Assembly (NCBI GenBank): GCA_001632435.1
Contig: KV423996.1
Span: 1 to 64,000, forward strand
Direction of reading: 5' to 3'
Source: Calocera cornea HHB12733
Taxonomy: Eukaryota > Basidiomycota > Dacrymycetes > Dacrymycetales > Dacrymycetaceae
Length of the DNA stretch: 64,000 nt
Shown here: piece by piece, positions 22,147 through 33,175 of the stretch
How the letters are laid out: each line of letters opens with the position of its first letter
Position numbering within the stretch: position 1 is the stretch's first letter
Position numbers and translations under genes: made by a program
The notes under the pieces: generated by a model
The model's input: the letters and a program-made list of their open reading frames with translations, nothing else
Told to the model about the DNA's origin: nothing
Database searches by the model: none

Positions 22147-23580
22147 ATGCCGATCCTTCGCGGTCTGGGGGCGACATTCCTGCTGAGGAAGAAGCAGGGC
22201 ATCACGACGAGGAGTTCAAGAGCCTCAGTTTGCACATCCACACGCCGATGAGTCTGGACTCGGAGCTCATGAAGCGGCACGGGGCGATCTCGTACATGCA
22301 TGTACGTATCATAACGCTATCAGGGGCTCGAAAAAGTGCTGATGCCGATTGGGTTGTAGCAATACCTGAGCGCCTCCTCAAAAGCTGAGCTCAGCTCAGC
22401 GTTGGGCGGACAGACGCCCCAAATCCCCTACGACGCCGTGACGACGCTCATGCTCCCAAACCTGGAGGTGTTCCAGGCGTTCCTGGCGGACCCCGAGAAC
22501 CTGGGGCCGCTGAGGGAGGACAGTAAGAGCTATGCGCAGGCGGGGCCGGGGATGGTGCAGATTGGGTGGGGGGAGGAGTCGGTAGTGGTCGATGGGCGTT
22601 AGGTTGTTGGGGAAGCGTGGGGCGGAGGGTAGAGGGCGGAGAGGCGGGAGACGTTGCGTTGCAGTCTTGGTTGTGAGTATACGACACAGTGTCCAGAAAC
22701 TCCAGATACAAGATCATGTAGGAAATGAGACGTCAGAGGCCGATTCGTTGGGATCCAGATGCCGCTGGCCCACATATGGGAAAACGTCCAGCGCCAGAGG
22801 AGGTTCCATTGCAAAGTCAATCAGAATCTCATACTAGTTCCGGAGAAGTACACCCCAGCACGTATGGGGCAAAAGCTAGTGTGTAGGAAAGGTACGCAGC
22901 AGGAGAGCAGTGTGTGCCAGTCGTCGTCGCGGTGACTCCCCGCGCGCGTCCCACTCAGGGCTCATCGGTCGTCCGCCCCGTCATGATCTCGTGTCAAGAT
23001 TTCAATCCTTCACCATTAGACCACTGTATCACTACCTACTATCTATTCCCCTTAGACTTCACCACTAGACTCAACCGTATACATCTCCATGCCACCGCGA
23101 AAGCACATTGTCAAGTCCGGCAACGCAGGCAACAGCAGCAAGTCCTCCCCGCTCCCATTCAAAGGGCCAGTCGACCAACCAAAACCGTCCGACGCGCCCC
23201 CGCCGCTCTTTCCACCAGGGGTGAAGACCCCCCTTGCGCTGCTGTATGAGAGGTGAGCATGGTATCTGCTCTCATGTGGTGGGTGTTGTGCTGAGGTTGG
23301 GCGGCAGATGTCAGAAGAACGGGTGGGAGAAGCCGTTTGTCGATCCTGTGCATCCCCCTTCCATCCCCTCGCCCTACATCGCATACCGTACTGCATACTA
23401 ACACTCCCCGCAGAAACAAAACAAGAAAGGCACATTCGACTGCTTTATTACCCTCCGCAAGCGCAACACGAAGGTGCCCGGGGGGATGGACACCGTGGTG
23501 CTGCATCCAATCCCTCCGCTGGAGGCGAAGACGGCGCAGGAGGCCAAGCACTGGGGCGCGACGTATGCGCTGCACCGGGT
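22120..23580 (+). repeat. Segmental duplication, copy B
   Basis: Matches 15980-17420 in order and orientation. Copy B keeps the helicase and loses EthD, the mirror of copy A. Confidence 0.8.
22147..22602 (+). pseudogene. EthD-domain gene, broken copy
   Basis: The start MPILRGLGATFLLRKKQGIT matches 16005. Then one base is missing (atcacgacgagg against atcaccgatgagg), so the frame is lost before the F-x2-H-Y motif. The second exon (DAVTTLMLPNLEVFQAFLAD to the stop at 22602) is still readable. This is copy B of the duplication. Confidence 0.82.
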
Positions 23581-26500
23581 TCGTCCCTACTCGTACTCTC
23601 CCGTCCTTCTCGCTCGCTCCTCTCCCCTCTCATCCTGCCTACCTCGAGATGCCGACTGATGCATGCAACAGTTCTCCAAAGATCGCGTATACCTCTTCCT
23701 CCCTCAAGGCCCGCGCGACTACTGGAACTCGCTACAATCATGGCGTGAAAAGCACGGCTCGGAGGCGCACCAGGAGTGGATGTGGTCCGCGGACCCGTTT
23801 ACCGCAGCGAGGGAGGTGGAGCAAAGGCAGGCGGTAGCGGAGAAGAAGCGGGATGCGCTGGCTCAGGGGGAGAAACGCGGCGGGGGTGTGGGCGGGACCG
23901 GGGCTGTCGGGGTAACGGGTGTGGGGGCTGTCGGTGATGGGAGTGCAAGGCCGAGGGGGAAAGGATGGAGGGAATGGGAGGAGGCCGTGGAAGTGCGCAT
24001 GGCTCCTGAGCTGCGGGTCATGGTCGAGAGCGCTATCAGATCTGTGCGCCCTCCCTCCTGTCCAGGTAGAGCCACCTGCTGACGTGCTGTAGATGTCCGA
24101 GCAGTACCCCAACCTGCTATCAAATACGGATGACCCTTCCCTTGCCGGTACCCCGGCCAACAGCCAGCTAGCCGAGCAGCTCCTGACACTCGGCTTCCCC
24201 GCCTCCCTCATTCCCCCCGCTGTCTCCTCCCCAGGCGCCACCCTCTCCAGCGCGTTGACACACCTCCTACTGAACACACCCGAACCGCTCCTCCCCCCCG
24301 CTTTCCGCCCCACCTTATCCTCACAACCGTTCATTACCTCCGCGCATTCGCACGCGGGGGAGGGAGACCTGCAGCGACGGTGGGCGGGGGAGAGGCTCGT
24401 GGAGATCGGCTGGCCGAGGGCTGGAGTGGAGGTACTCGAGAAGGGGTTGGAGGGCGTGCGGTGGGACGGGACGGTCGCGAATGGGCTGGAGGTTCTTAAT
24501 GCTCGGTTGTGCGAGGTGCTGGTCGAGGAGGCAGACGGGGAAGCGCCGACTGCAGCTACAGACCCGGGAGCGAAGGAGGAGGAGCTAGCAGTGCTCGAAA
24601 GCATGCATCCCGATCTGGTGCGAAACGAAGACGGGACGGAGTACGCGGTGCCCATCCCCGGGTCGCCCCTCCAGCTGTGCGTCCTCCTCCTACCACCGCA
24701 CCCCTACCCATCAGAAGGGAACACCCGTCTGCCGCCGTTCTATATCGCCCTCTCCCCCGACTCTTCTTCCCAGCTGACAGCCTGGGACCGCCTTGGACTG
24801 CAACAGAAGCTCTGCCTGACCGCCCGGGGGGAGTGGAGCGAGTTCCTCGAGGAAGGTCAAGGGGTCGTGAGCCTAATGACCGACTGGCTGGAGGCGAACT
24901 GGGAGGAGGAGGTCAAGCTCACTGACCCTGGTGCATTGGTCGAACTGCTGCTTCCCGAGCCGGCGCTGCTCCTACCGCCCAAGGCTACAAAGGCCACCCA
25001 GCCGGTTATGGACAAACGGCCTGCTCGTGGTTCCAGAGCCAGGAAGCTGGATGACGCGCGGGAGCGGGCGCTGTTCGCCCAGCTGCGGAAGGAGAGGCAG
25101 TACGCGGAGATGGAGGCGCAGAGAAGGAAGCTTCCGGCGTTTGGCATGCAGCGGGAGATTGTGGATGTTGTGGGGAGGCATGGGGTGACTGTTGTTGTGG
25201 GCGAGACGGGGTGCGGGAAGACGACGCAGTGTACGTATTGATTGCTGTCGAGTAGAGGGCATGCTGACCTTTTCGCAGTACCACAGTTCCTGCTCGACGC
25301 AGCTCTCCTATCCGACACACCATCATATGAACCTATCTCTATCCTCATCACCCAGCCCCGCCGATTATCAGCGCTCGGTGTCGCCGGGCGCGTTGCTGCC
25401 GAACGATGTGAATCACGGCCTGGCATTGGCACAGTCGGTTATGCCATACGTGGTGAGAGCAGATCGTGCGACCGGACTCGTTTGCTCTTTGTCACGACTG
25501 GTGTTGCTCTGCGGATGTTGACGAACGAGGAGGGACTGAAGGGGTTCACGCATGTTATCGTTGATGAAGTAAGTCCGCCGTCTCCCACAGCATATTTTCC
25601 CTAACCTTTGCTTTCAGGTGCATGAACGATCCGTAGACTCCGATTTCTTGCTGTTAGAACTTAGAGAGCTTCTACGCCGAGGCTCAAAGGTCAAGGTGGT
25701 CTTGATGTCTGCGACCATCAACCAGGAAGTCTTTGTCAACTACTTCGACCACGCACCTGTCATCACTATACCCGGATTCACACACCCTGTTGCGGATCAG
25801 TCAGTATCACTCTTCCTTCAATTGAGACCGAACTAACGCGCATGTAGCTACCTGGAAGACATTATACCCAACATTTCATACCGACCACCATTTGTCAAGC
25901 CGAGAGGCAAGCAATCAGATGAACAGACATTGGCGTACCGCAAGCCGTATGCGGAAATGGGTCTGGACGAAGACCAAATTCGTGCGATCGAGAGCATCTC
26001 GCGCTCGGACCGCATAGATTATCAGGTACGCGACAGTGTTGTAGGCACGCATATCAAGCTGACACGTGTTGTAGCTCGTCGCCTCTGTTGTCGGGCACAT
26101 CGTCCGAACAACACCCGACGACGGCGCTATCCTCATATTCATGCCTGGTGTAGCAGAGATCAAGCAATGCATTACCTCCCTCAGTTCCATCCGACCAGCA
26201 TTGATCCTACCTCTCCACGCTAACCTCAGCCCTGCGGAGCAGAAGCTCGTCTTCCCGCCTCCTCCCAGAGGACAACGCAAGATTGTCGTCGCCACCAACG
26301 TTGCCGAGACGTCTATCACGATCCCAGACATCGTCCATGTCGTCGACGCCGGACGTGTAAAGGAGAACGAGTACGACCCCGAGTCGGGTTTGTCGCGCTT
26401 GGTCGAGAGCTGGGTGCCGAAAGCCGGCGCGAGGCAGCGCAGAGGTCGTGCGGGCCGGACACAGAAGGGCGACTGTTGGAAGATGTACACGCGGCGGATG

Positions 26501-27999
26501 GAGTCGGACTACATGCCGAGCTTTTCTGTGCCGGAGATGCTGCGCGTGCCTTTGGAGCGGCTGGTGCTGCAGGTCAAGGTGACCAAGGAGGACGAGGATG
26601 CCAAGGCAAGCCTATCGCCGTTGCCTATCCCGTGCATCTCCTAACAAGGCCGTTCTGTAGACGTTCTTGCTCAAAGCAATCAGCCCGCCGAAAATGTCCG
26701 CCCTGGATCAGGCATGGGTAGTATTGCACGAGCTGGGGGCGATCGACGCAGGCGATGGCTTGACGGCACTTGGTCGTCATTTGGTGCGCTGCTTTTTTTG
26801 AGACTGCCCTAATCGTCCCTAACGCCGAACTTCAGGCACTATTGCCGATGGACTTGCGGTTGGCAAAGGTGCAGTCTTCCATCATCGGTGCTTGTACTGC
26901 TTCTTACTGATTACCGTGATGCGTAGATGCTCATCCTGGCGACGATCTTCCGTTGCTTGGATCCGATCCTTACAGTCGTCGCATGTCTCTCGTCCAAGCC
27001 GCTGTTCAACAGCCCCATCGAGCAGCGGGACGAAGCCAAGCTGTATGCGCCTCCCATCACCCCTAGGATCACCGGCTGACTTCTGCTGCAGCGCCCGGAG
27101 CCGGTTTGTCACGGCGAACAGCGACCTGCTCACGGACGCGAACGCATATACGAAGTGCCGCGACCAAGGGAAGAGCCAGAGCCAGATCCGCTCCTTCTGC
27201 GAATCCGTGCGTCTTTCCTCCCCTTCGCACTCTCCATTTTGAGTCCTAACGCCAAGCAGTGCTTCATGTCCCCCTCAACCTTCCGGGACGTCACATCCCT
27301 GCGGCAAGACTTCCACGCAACGCTCTCCGACATCGGTTTCGTGCCCTTCTCCTCCTCGCCGACCACCACCTACCTGAACACCAACTCCTCCTCCCCAAAT
27401 CTGCTCAAAGCCATCATCCTCGGTGGCCTCTGGTCCCGTGTGGCGCGCATCGCCCTCCCGCGCGCGCAGTTCGAGCGCGTGCAGGGCGGGACGATCCAGA
27501 AGGACCACTCGGCGCGCGACCTGAAGTTCTTCGACTCGCGAGGGTCGCGCGTGTTCCTCCACCCGCAGTCGGCGCTTTTCTCTAGCGTTGGCTTCCGCTC
27601 CCCGTACGTGGCGTACTTCTCCAAGGCGCAGACGAGCAAGGTGTTTTTGCGCGACGCGACCGAGGTGCCGCTCTATGGGATACTGCTGTTTGGCGGAGAA
27701 GTAAGGAATGACCCGCTGCACGGGGGGTTGAGTGTGGACAGGTGGATCAAGATGAAGGCGTGGACGCGGATTGGGGTACTTGTTAACCAGCTCAGGTGCG
27801 TCCATCCGTCTCTCCCTAACCAGTTTCCACCCACACCTTGTGTTTTGCGGTACACTGATGACGGAGCAGGAGGTGCCTGGACGGGATTTTGGCAAAGACC
27901 ATCGAGGACGCGACCCTGCCTGACCTGTCGGCGGACCCGGTATGCACAGCGATACTGGCGCTGCTGGAGCGGGACGGGCTGGGCGTGGATAGTATCTAG
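23089..27999 (+). CDS. DEAH-box RNA helicase, DHX29/DHX57 type
   Basis: Fifteen exons sum to 4110 bp in frame, 1369 residues: 23089-23252, 23308-23347, 23414-23578, 23672-24043, 24093-25230, 25279-25568, 25618-25799, 25848-26025, 26075-26605, 26661-26783, 26836-26868, 26927-27042, 27092-27206, 27260-27795, 27873-27999. The intron after 26605 is GC-AG. The order is a Pro/Ser N-terminus, a UBA-like segment (LAEQLLTLGFPASLIPPA), an RWD domain (EELAVLESMHPDL) and then the helicase. Its motifs are Walker A GETGCGKTTQ, QPRR, DEVHE, MSATIN, a motif V segment ATNVAETSITIPDI and motif VI QRRGRAGR. HA2 and the OB-fold domain (LKAIILGGLWSRVARIALPR) follow. Family members act on structured mRNA or the ribosome. 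Its 5' end is duplicated at 16920. Confidence 0.93.
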
Positions 28000-28636
28000 C
28001 ACATTCACTCAGCACCATCTTGGTTGTAAGCTTCGGAGCTAACAATGACGGAAAGCAGGGAAGGGGGCAGGTGTCTAGATTGTGCAAATCCGACGCTAAG
28101 GAGTCACTGCATGCAGTGGATACATTGCGCCTATCGCGGACCCATTCCCCTGGTGGAGGGACACGCAGGGAGCAGCGAAAAAGTCACACGTTCCGACCCT
28201 GTTGCTACATATTCCTGTCGTCAACCGTCCCTCCGCTGAGTTTCAACAACGCCCGGTGTGGCGCGCTTGGCGCCCGTATTTGACGCGCGCACGGGAAAGC
28301 GGCTCGCCAGCTACCGGAAACCCTGTCACGCACAACACTCCCGCAAGTCTATGCAGGTGTTCCAGGCAAGGGCTCTGAGCTGGCGAGTCACGCGCACGGA
28401 CCGCGGGATGCTTCTAGTGGACCCTTGGCAGGGTCCGCGTCTCACACCTTCACGGACTTCCGAACCGTCATCAGAGCGCCCTGACCGCTGGCCCCTCATC
28501 ACGTCTAGCGCCTGACGTGGGGGCGCGGGGCACTTATCTACCCCGTCCTCTTCCCGTCCCTCTCAGGGCGCCTCTTCTCCCCCTTCCCCTCCTCTTCCGC
28601 ACATTCCAGTCTCACTCCCAAGTCTGAGCGCCTAAT
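28000..28636. other. Intergenic, promoter of the small Cys-rich gene
   Basis: No coding sequence recognised. A CT-rich tract (28540-28620) precedes the next start codon, as is common in fungal promoters. Confidence 0.4.
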
Positions 28637-29036
28637 ATGGACACGACGGCGAACGTCACCCAGCAGCCTAAGGCCGTCGAGGAGATGACGATGGACCCGC
28701 TGCGGTTGCGAGGAGGTTCGCCTTCCCTGCTCTCTACCACGTCTCTTGAAAGAACCCAGCTAATCTGCGGCGGCGGTGGCGCAGGGATCGCACTCGACTA
28801 CAACAGGAACTGGATCTCGTACTCCTTCGGCTCCTACTCGTGCCAGGTTGGGCCATTCCAGTGCGACACCTCGGGCGGGCAGACAGCGACCGGCATCGCT
28901 TGCTGCGTGTGTACTACCCGTGGGTCCTCCTCCCCCTCCTGCCTCGTTTGATGGCCTGAGACTGATGCGTTGGGCAGCATGCAACTGCTGTATTGGAGGA
29001 ATCTGGGGGCTGCTCACGTGCGGGAGGGGTTGCTGA
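28637..29036 (+). CDS. Small cysteine-rich protein with an LRLRGG motif
   Basis: A likely model is 28637-28715, 28786-28910 and 28979-29036. It gives a Gln/Thr N-terminus, then MTMDPLRLRGG, a middle with ALDYNRNWISYSFGSYSC, and a dense Cys tail (GIACCVSCNCCIGGIWGLL and TCGRGC at the end). The first intron is optional, since the frame is open through it. The double-Cys tail resembles small basidiomycete proteins thought to be palmitoylated or membrane-attached; no function is established. There is no signal peptide. LRLRGG equals the ubiquitin C-terminal tail, but no ubiquitin fold is encoded. Confidence 0.55.
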
Positions 29037-29936
29037 GCCGCAGGCGCCTCGCGTCACGTCTGAGGAGACTCTATCTGGTTCGCATGTTAATCACTCTCCA
29101 TACGGTGGGGAAATGGGCGCGGTATGGCCGCGGCTCTCTTTGGGTCTCTCATTGTTTTCGGTTACATCGGCGTTAATGATCAGTGTGTTCTCGCACGGCG
29201 TGCCGTACGAACCGTCGGCGATTAGCGCCCCAACGGCCATGTGGCCAGACCGGTGCCCTGCAGTTCCATTGCTCGCGCAGTTGCAGACAGAACAGCAGCT
29301 TGTCCCACAGAACGAACAGGCGTGACATGCATGCCTCCTGCTGGGAGAGAGAACGCCAATCAGGAGAGTCGACGGAAACAGATTTCGCCCCTTGCGCACG
29401 AACCGTCACCTTCATACAGTACCCGGGATGGTCGAGCGTCTTAGTACGACATTGGCATTCTGTAAGATGAGAAGAGAACACTGTCAGACGAATTGGTTCC
29501 CGATTGTCCGGCTGATCGCTCAGCAACGGGTTGAAAGCAGAGAGAATGGAGATGACGGCCGCCGATTCCGGAGATGCGGAAGCAAATCTGACAGTCTGCC
29601 ATGTAGCGGCTGGACTGAGCGAAGACGTGCGCGGTCAGTGGTGTCGAGCTATCTACGGAACGAGCAGTCCCTTGTTGGACTACAGACAGACAACGGATGA
29701 GACACTATCGACCCGAAGATTGACAGTAAAGTACCGACAGATCATCCGTGCCAGGATGTCGGGTCCCTGAATTCTGACAATGCGATGCAGAAGCCGTTCG
29801 GCGCGCGAGCACGGTCACCATGGCCTGTGCAGCCTATCCGCGTTCCACATCACTCCGGGTTCTGAATAGGCGCTGAGCATGACATGGTCGTGAGACCGAG
29901 GGGCCGATCTCATCCGCTTCATCTGCAATCCCTAAC
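29037..29936. other. Intergenic, 0.9 kb
   Basis: A Cys-rich minus-strand frame at 29091-29399 (CHACSFCGTSCCSVCNC) is the only notable content. It has no convincing start, so I do not call it. The end holds the ZPK6 promoter. Confidence 0.35.
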
Positions 29937-32875
29937 ATGACAGACTCTACACCCATGGGGTGTATCTGCTGCGGCGCAAGGTATGCCGTCGGTTCACGTA
30001 GCCCTGGCCTATTGTCCTGATTACGATCCAGACGGTTTCGATGTGATGGACTTCGTCCACAATGCGGCCGATGTCAAGAAGAACTACGCGTGGTCAGCAC
30101 CCACAACTTGTCAGTTCATCTCAAAGCATATATTCTCATTGTTTCCGCCGTAGTGCACGTACGCCTGGGTCCTTGGGGATGACATATTCAATCTGTTCCC
30201 GGCCAAGGCTAACCTGAACGAGGAAGTTCGACTGGATATGCAAGCGTCTCAAGCAGGCGGCGGCGGTTTTGGACGAGTTTATCGAACATCAACCAAAGCG
30301 GGTCAGGCGATTGCTGTCAAAGTCTTGTACGAAAACAAATGGACGCCCGTGCGCACACTGGAGGTAAGTCTCCCTTCCGCGATGCTTGGACTTTCTCATA
30401 TTTGCGCACTAGCTCTCCATTCGAGAAGCATGGACATGGTCACAGCTGGATCACCCAAATATTGTACCCTTCCTGGGTGTTGCCGACTATTCCGTTATAT
30501 GCAAAGGGGCAATCGCTCAACTTTGCTTGATATCACCATGGATGAACGAGGGCAACATCATGTCCTATATTGTCCAGAACCCAACCCAGGATCGCCTTCC
30601 ACTGGTCAGTGTATACTGCATTCAGTCTCTTGTGATGTTGATGATTGGTCGTACAGCTGGCCGGCTTAGCAAGAGGACTCGGCTATTTGCACTCCCATGG
30701 AACTTCACCCATCATTCATGGTGATATCAAAGGCGTATGTTCATACCATACATCATCGGTTCTGTACTTTCTGACCAGGTCTTGAAGAACAATGTTTTGG
30801 TTGAGTCGCGCGAGGGTCAGGTTGTTGCTCGTTTGACTGACTTCGGTTTGGCTCATGTGCGCGAGTCATTGGAAGAGCTTGGTCCTTCCACAACCAGTAC
30901 TTTAACGCAAGGGAATGTGCGATGGATGGCGATTGAGCGGCTCAACCCGGAGAAGTATGGTCTTCACAGCCATCGCGATGCTAAAACGACGAAGAGTGAT
31001 ATATTCGAACTAATGCGAACATTCTATGAGGTGGGTTTCTGAGGTTGCGGTAAACTGTTAACTCATGCCAGAAATTAGATTCTAACCGGGAAAATCCCGT
31101 TCCAGGAGCTGGGTGACATGACACTATTACGACGTTTTCATCGAGATTCGGAAGAGACTCCGGGTAGACCGACGGAGCCCGTTCCCGGATTGGATGACGA
31201 TATGTGGAAACTGATGTTGAGAGCATGGTCCTCGGACAGAGACAGTCGACCATTGCTGTCTGAGATCGTAGATTACCTCGATCCCATGACATTGTTCAAC
31301 AGTCTGGTGTGTATGCAGTGCTGTTTCAATGCGAATGCCGCTGACGGTCGTGGACAGGGAGATCACATGGATTTGTCGACGTTCCGCTACATCAGTAGCA
31401 CACCCATTCTGCGGCGGATGCTCCTTCGCAAACGACACCAGTTCTCTCGGATCTCACTGTCATTCACAGCCGACATTGCTGCAGAGCTCCAGAATATCCG
31501 CGAACTGGTTCAATTCCTCCCGCCTTCCCGATGGACGAGCGTCACTTTGCAGTGGCCGTCCGCCTGGGGCGTGGACAAATTGTGGTTCTCCCTATTCGGC
31601 GTTCACCAGCCACCGTTGGTCGCAGGGCAGTTGCAGTCGTTATTGCTGAACTCCTACGTACACCTGAACCAGGTGGCAGCAGGCGCACTGCTTGCTAATA
31701 GCATTCAGACCTTTGCTCCTGGCCTCAAACAGCTTATTGCAATCAACACCCCGATCTTCTGGCACAAGCTAGTGGCATGGGGCCTCGAAGAACTTCGGAT
31801 CGTGAATGATCCAATGTTCGGCTCTCAACGACCTCCCGCCTTGTCCGAACTACACGGCATCTTGGCTGCCTCACTGGAGCTCAAGCGCCTGTGCCTCATG
31901 TACGGTCTCGCCTCAATAGATCCCGCTGGATCGACTGACGATGTAATCCCCTTGAACCGCCTCACCATGCTATCAATCGATCAGGTGTACAAAGAGGATG
32001 TCGATCGGATTCTCGGACTTTTCAGTGCGGAGAATCTCGACTGCATGGTTCTCGGGCACATTCAAGAAAAGAGGCTGATTAACACCGATTACGTATGGGA
32101 AGAGGGGCGTATGAAGCTGCGAACAACCACGTACTCCGCCAAATTCCTCGACCCGTCATCGTGGTGGCCGATTATGGCGCACAGCAAGCTGAGGATGCTC
32201 TCTCTTGCAGCGCCGTATGTATCATCAAAGCTACTCTTACGCGTACTGGATCTTCCCCGCTTGGAGGTATTGGACATACTCGATGGAGTCTTCGTCGAAG
32301 TCGATGAGTTCGAACCCGATTCCCGTCCTTGCAGCCTAACGATACTGCGATCCGGCAACAGCAACATGGTGCACTCGATTGGAGAGTTGACCGGACAGTT
32401 CTTCGAGCCAGTACTCGGGCCGCTCGACGAGTTTCTCAACAGTGATTTCCCGGGGGTATCGATCTTGAAGAGATACCAGGAGTATCTACCAGTTGCCGAG
32501 AAGGCTATCTGGTACCACACACCGGCGGCAGCTCTTCCACCACTAAGTCGCGAGGACCGAGCGAAGTTCACGAGGATCTTCGACAACACCGGGCCGTACA
32601 TGGGTCTGTTGCCGGCAGGAAAAGCCCGAGGGGTCATGCTGAAGTCCCGGTTGCCGACCGAGACTGTCGACCGGATCCTAAGACTAGCCGACAGCCAGAG
32701 GCGAGATCACTTGGATCTCGCCGACTTCATTGTTGGCATGTACTTCGTGCAAGCGATGATGAACGACCGGCTGCCGAAGCTGCCCGCGACGCTGCCGGAG
32801 GAGCTGTATGCAAAGGCGGCTGTGAGTCGTTCTGATATCTCGTCACCGTCGTCTCCGTTTTCGCCCTTTTCATAA
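29937..32875 (+). CDS. ZPK6: Zn2Cys6 - kinase - LRR - EH-domain protein
   Basis: Exons 29937-29980, 30032-30092 and 30154 on give MGCICCGAR, RFRCDGLRPQCGRCQEELRV and CTYAWVLGDD: C-x2-C-x6-C-x6-C-x2-C-x6-C (x5 if the donor is three bases earlier). The kinase has GGGFGRVYRTSTKAGQ, IAVKVLYENKW, IIHGDIKG then NNVLVES, and RLTDFGLAHV, so catalytic Lys, Asp, Asn and DFG are present. One open frame (31118-32875) runs from the C-lobe (DDDMWKLMLRAW) through an F-box-type LRR region (INTPIFWHKLVAWGLEELRI, ILAASLELKRLCL). It ends in an EH domain (KFTRIFDNTGPYMGLLPAGK ... LPTETVDRILRLADSQRRDH, DLADFIVGMYFVQAMM). EH domains bind NPF motifs in endocytic proteins. The fusion of all parts is in one frame, so it is not a splice artefact. 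Confidence 0.85.
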
Positions 32876-33175
32876 TCATGTTATTGCGCATTCGTATTCT
32901 ATAGGATACCGTTGGGAGGCGGAGTGTATCACTGCTGTACCGGCATCCGGGAAGGACAATCAAAGGGACTGCTGTAGTAGATGTCGGCAGGGGACGTACA
33001 CTCCTAGCCAAGCTGTGCGCTGGCAACCCGTAGCCCGCCCGCCATAGCCCTTTGAGTATGAGCATTTGGTCCCGAGTGGACATGGTGCGATTCTGCTCTC
33101 AGGCACTTCGAAGTAGTATTGTCCCGATAACTACCCTAAGTGTTCTATTTCTCTTTGTGCGTGTACCATTCTCCC
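32876..33175. other. Intergenic between ZPK6 and ZPK7
   Basis: Three hundred bases with no gene; ZPK6 3' end and ZPK7 promoter. Confidence 0.4.

Noticed and set aside
29091..29526. Minus-strand Cys-rich frame (CHACSFCGTSCCSVCNC) possibly a small secreted protein
   Set aside because: No start codon with a signal peptide and no clean exon structure; kept only as a note.
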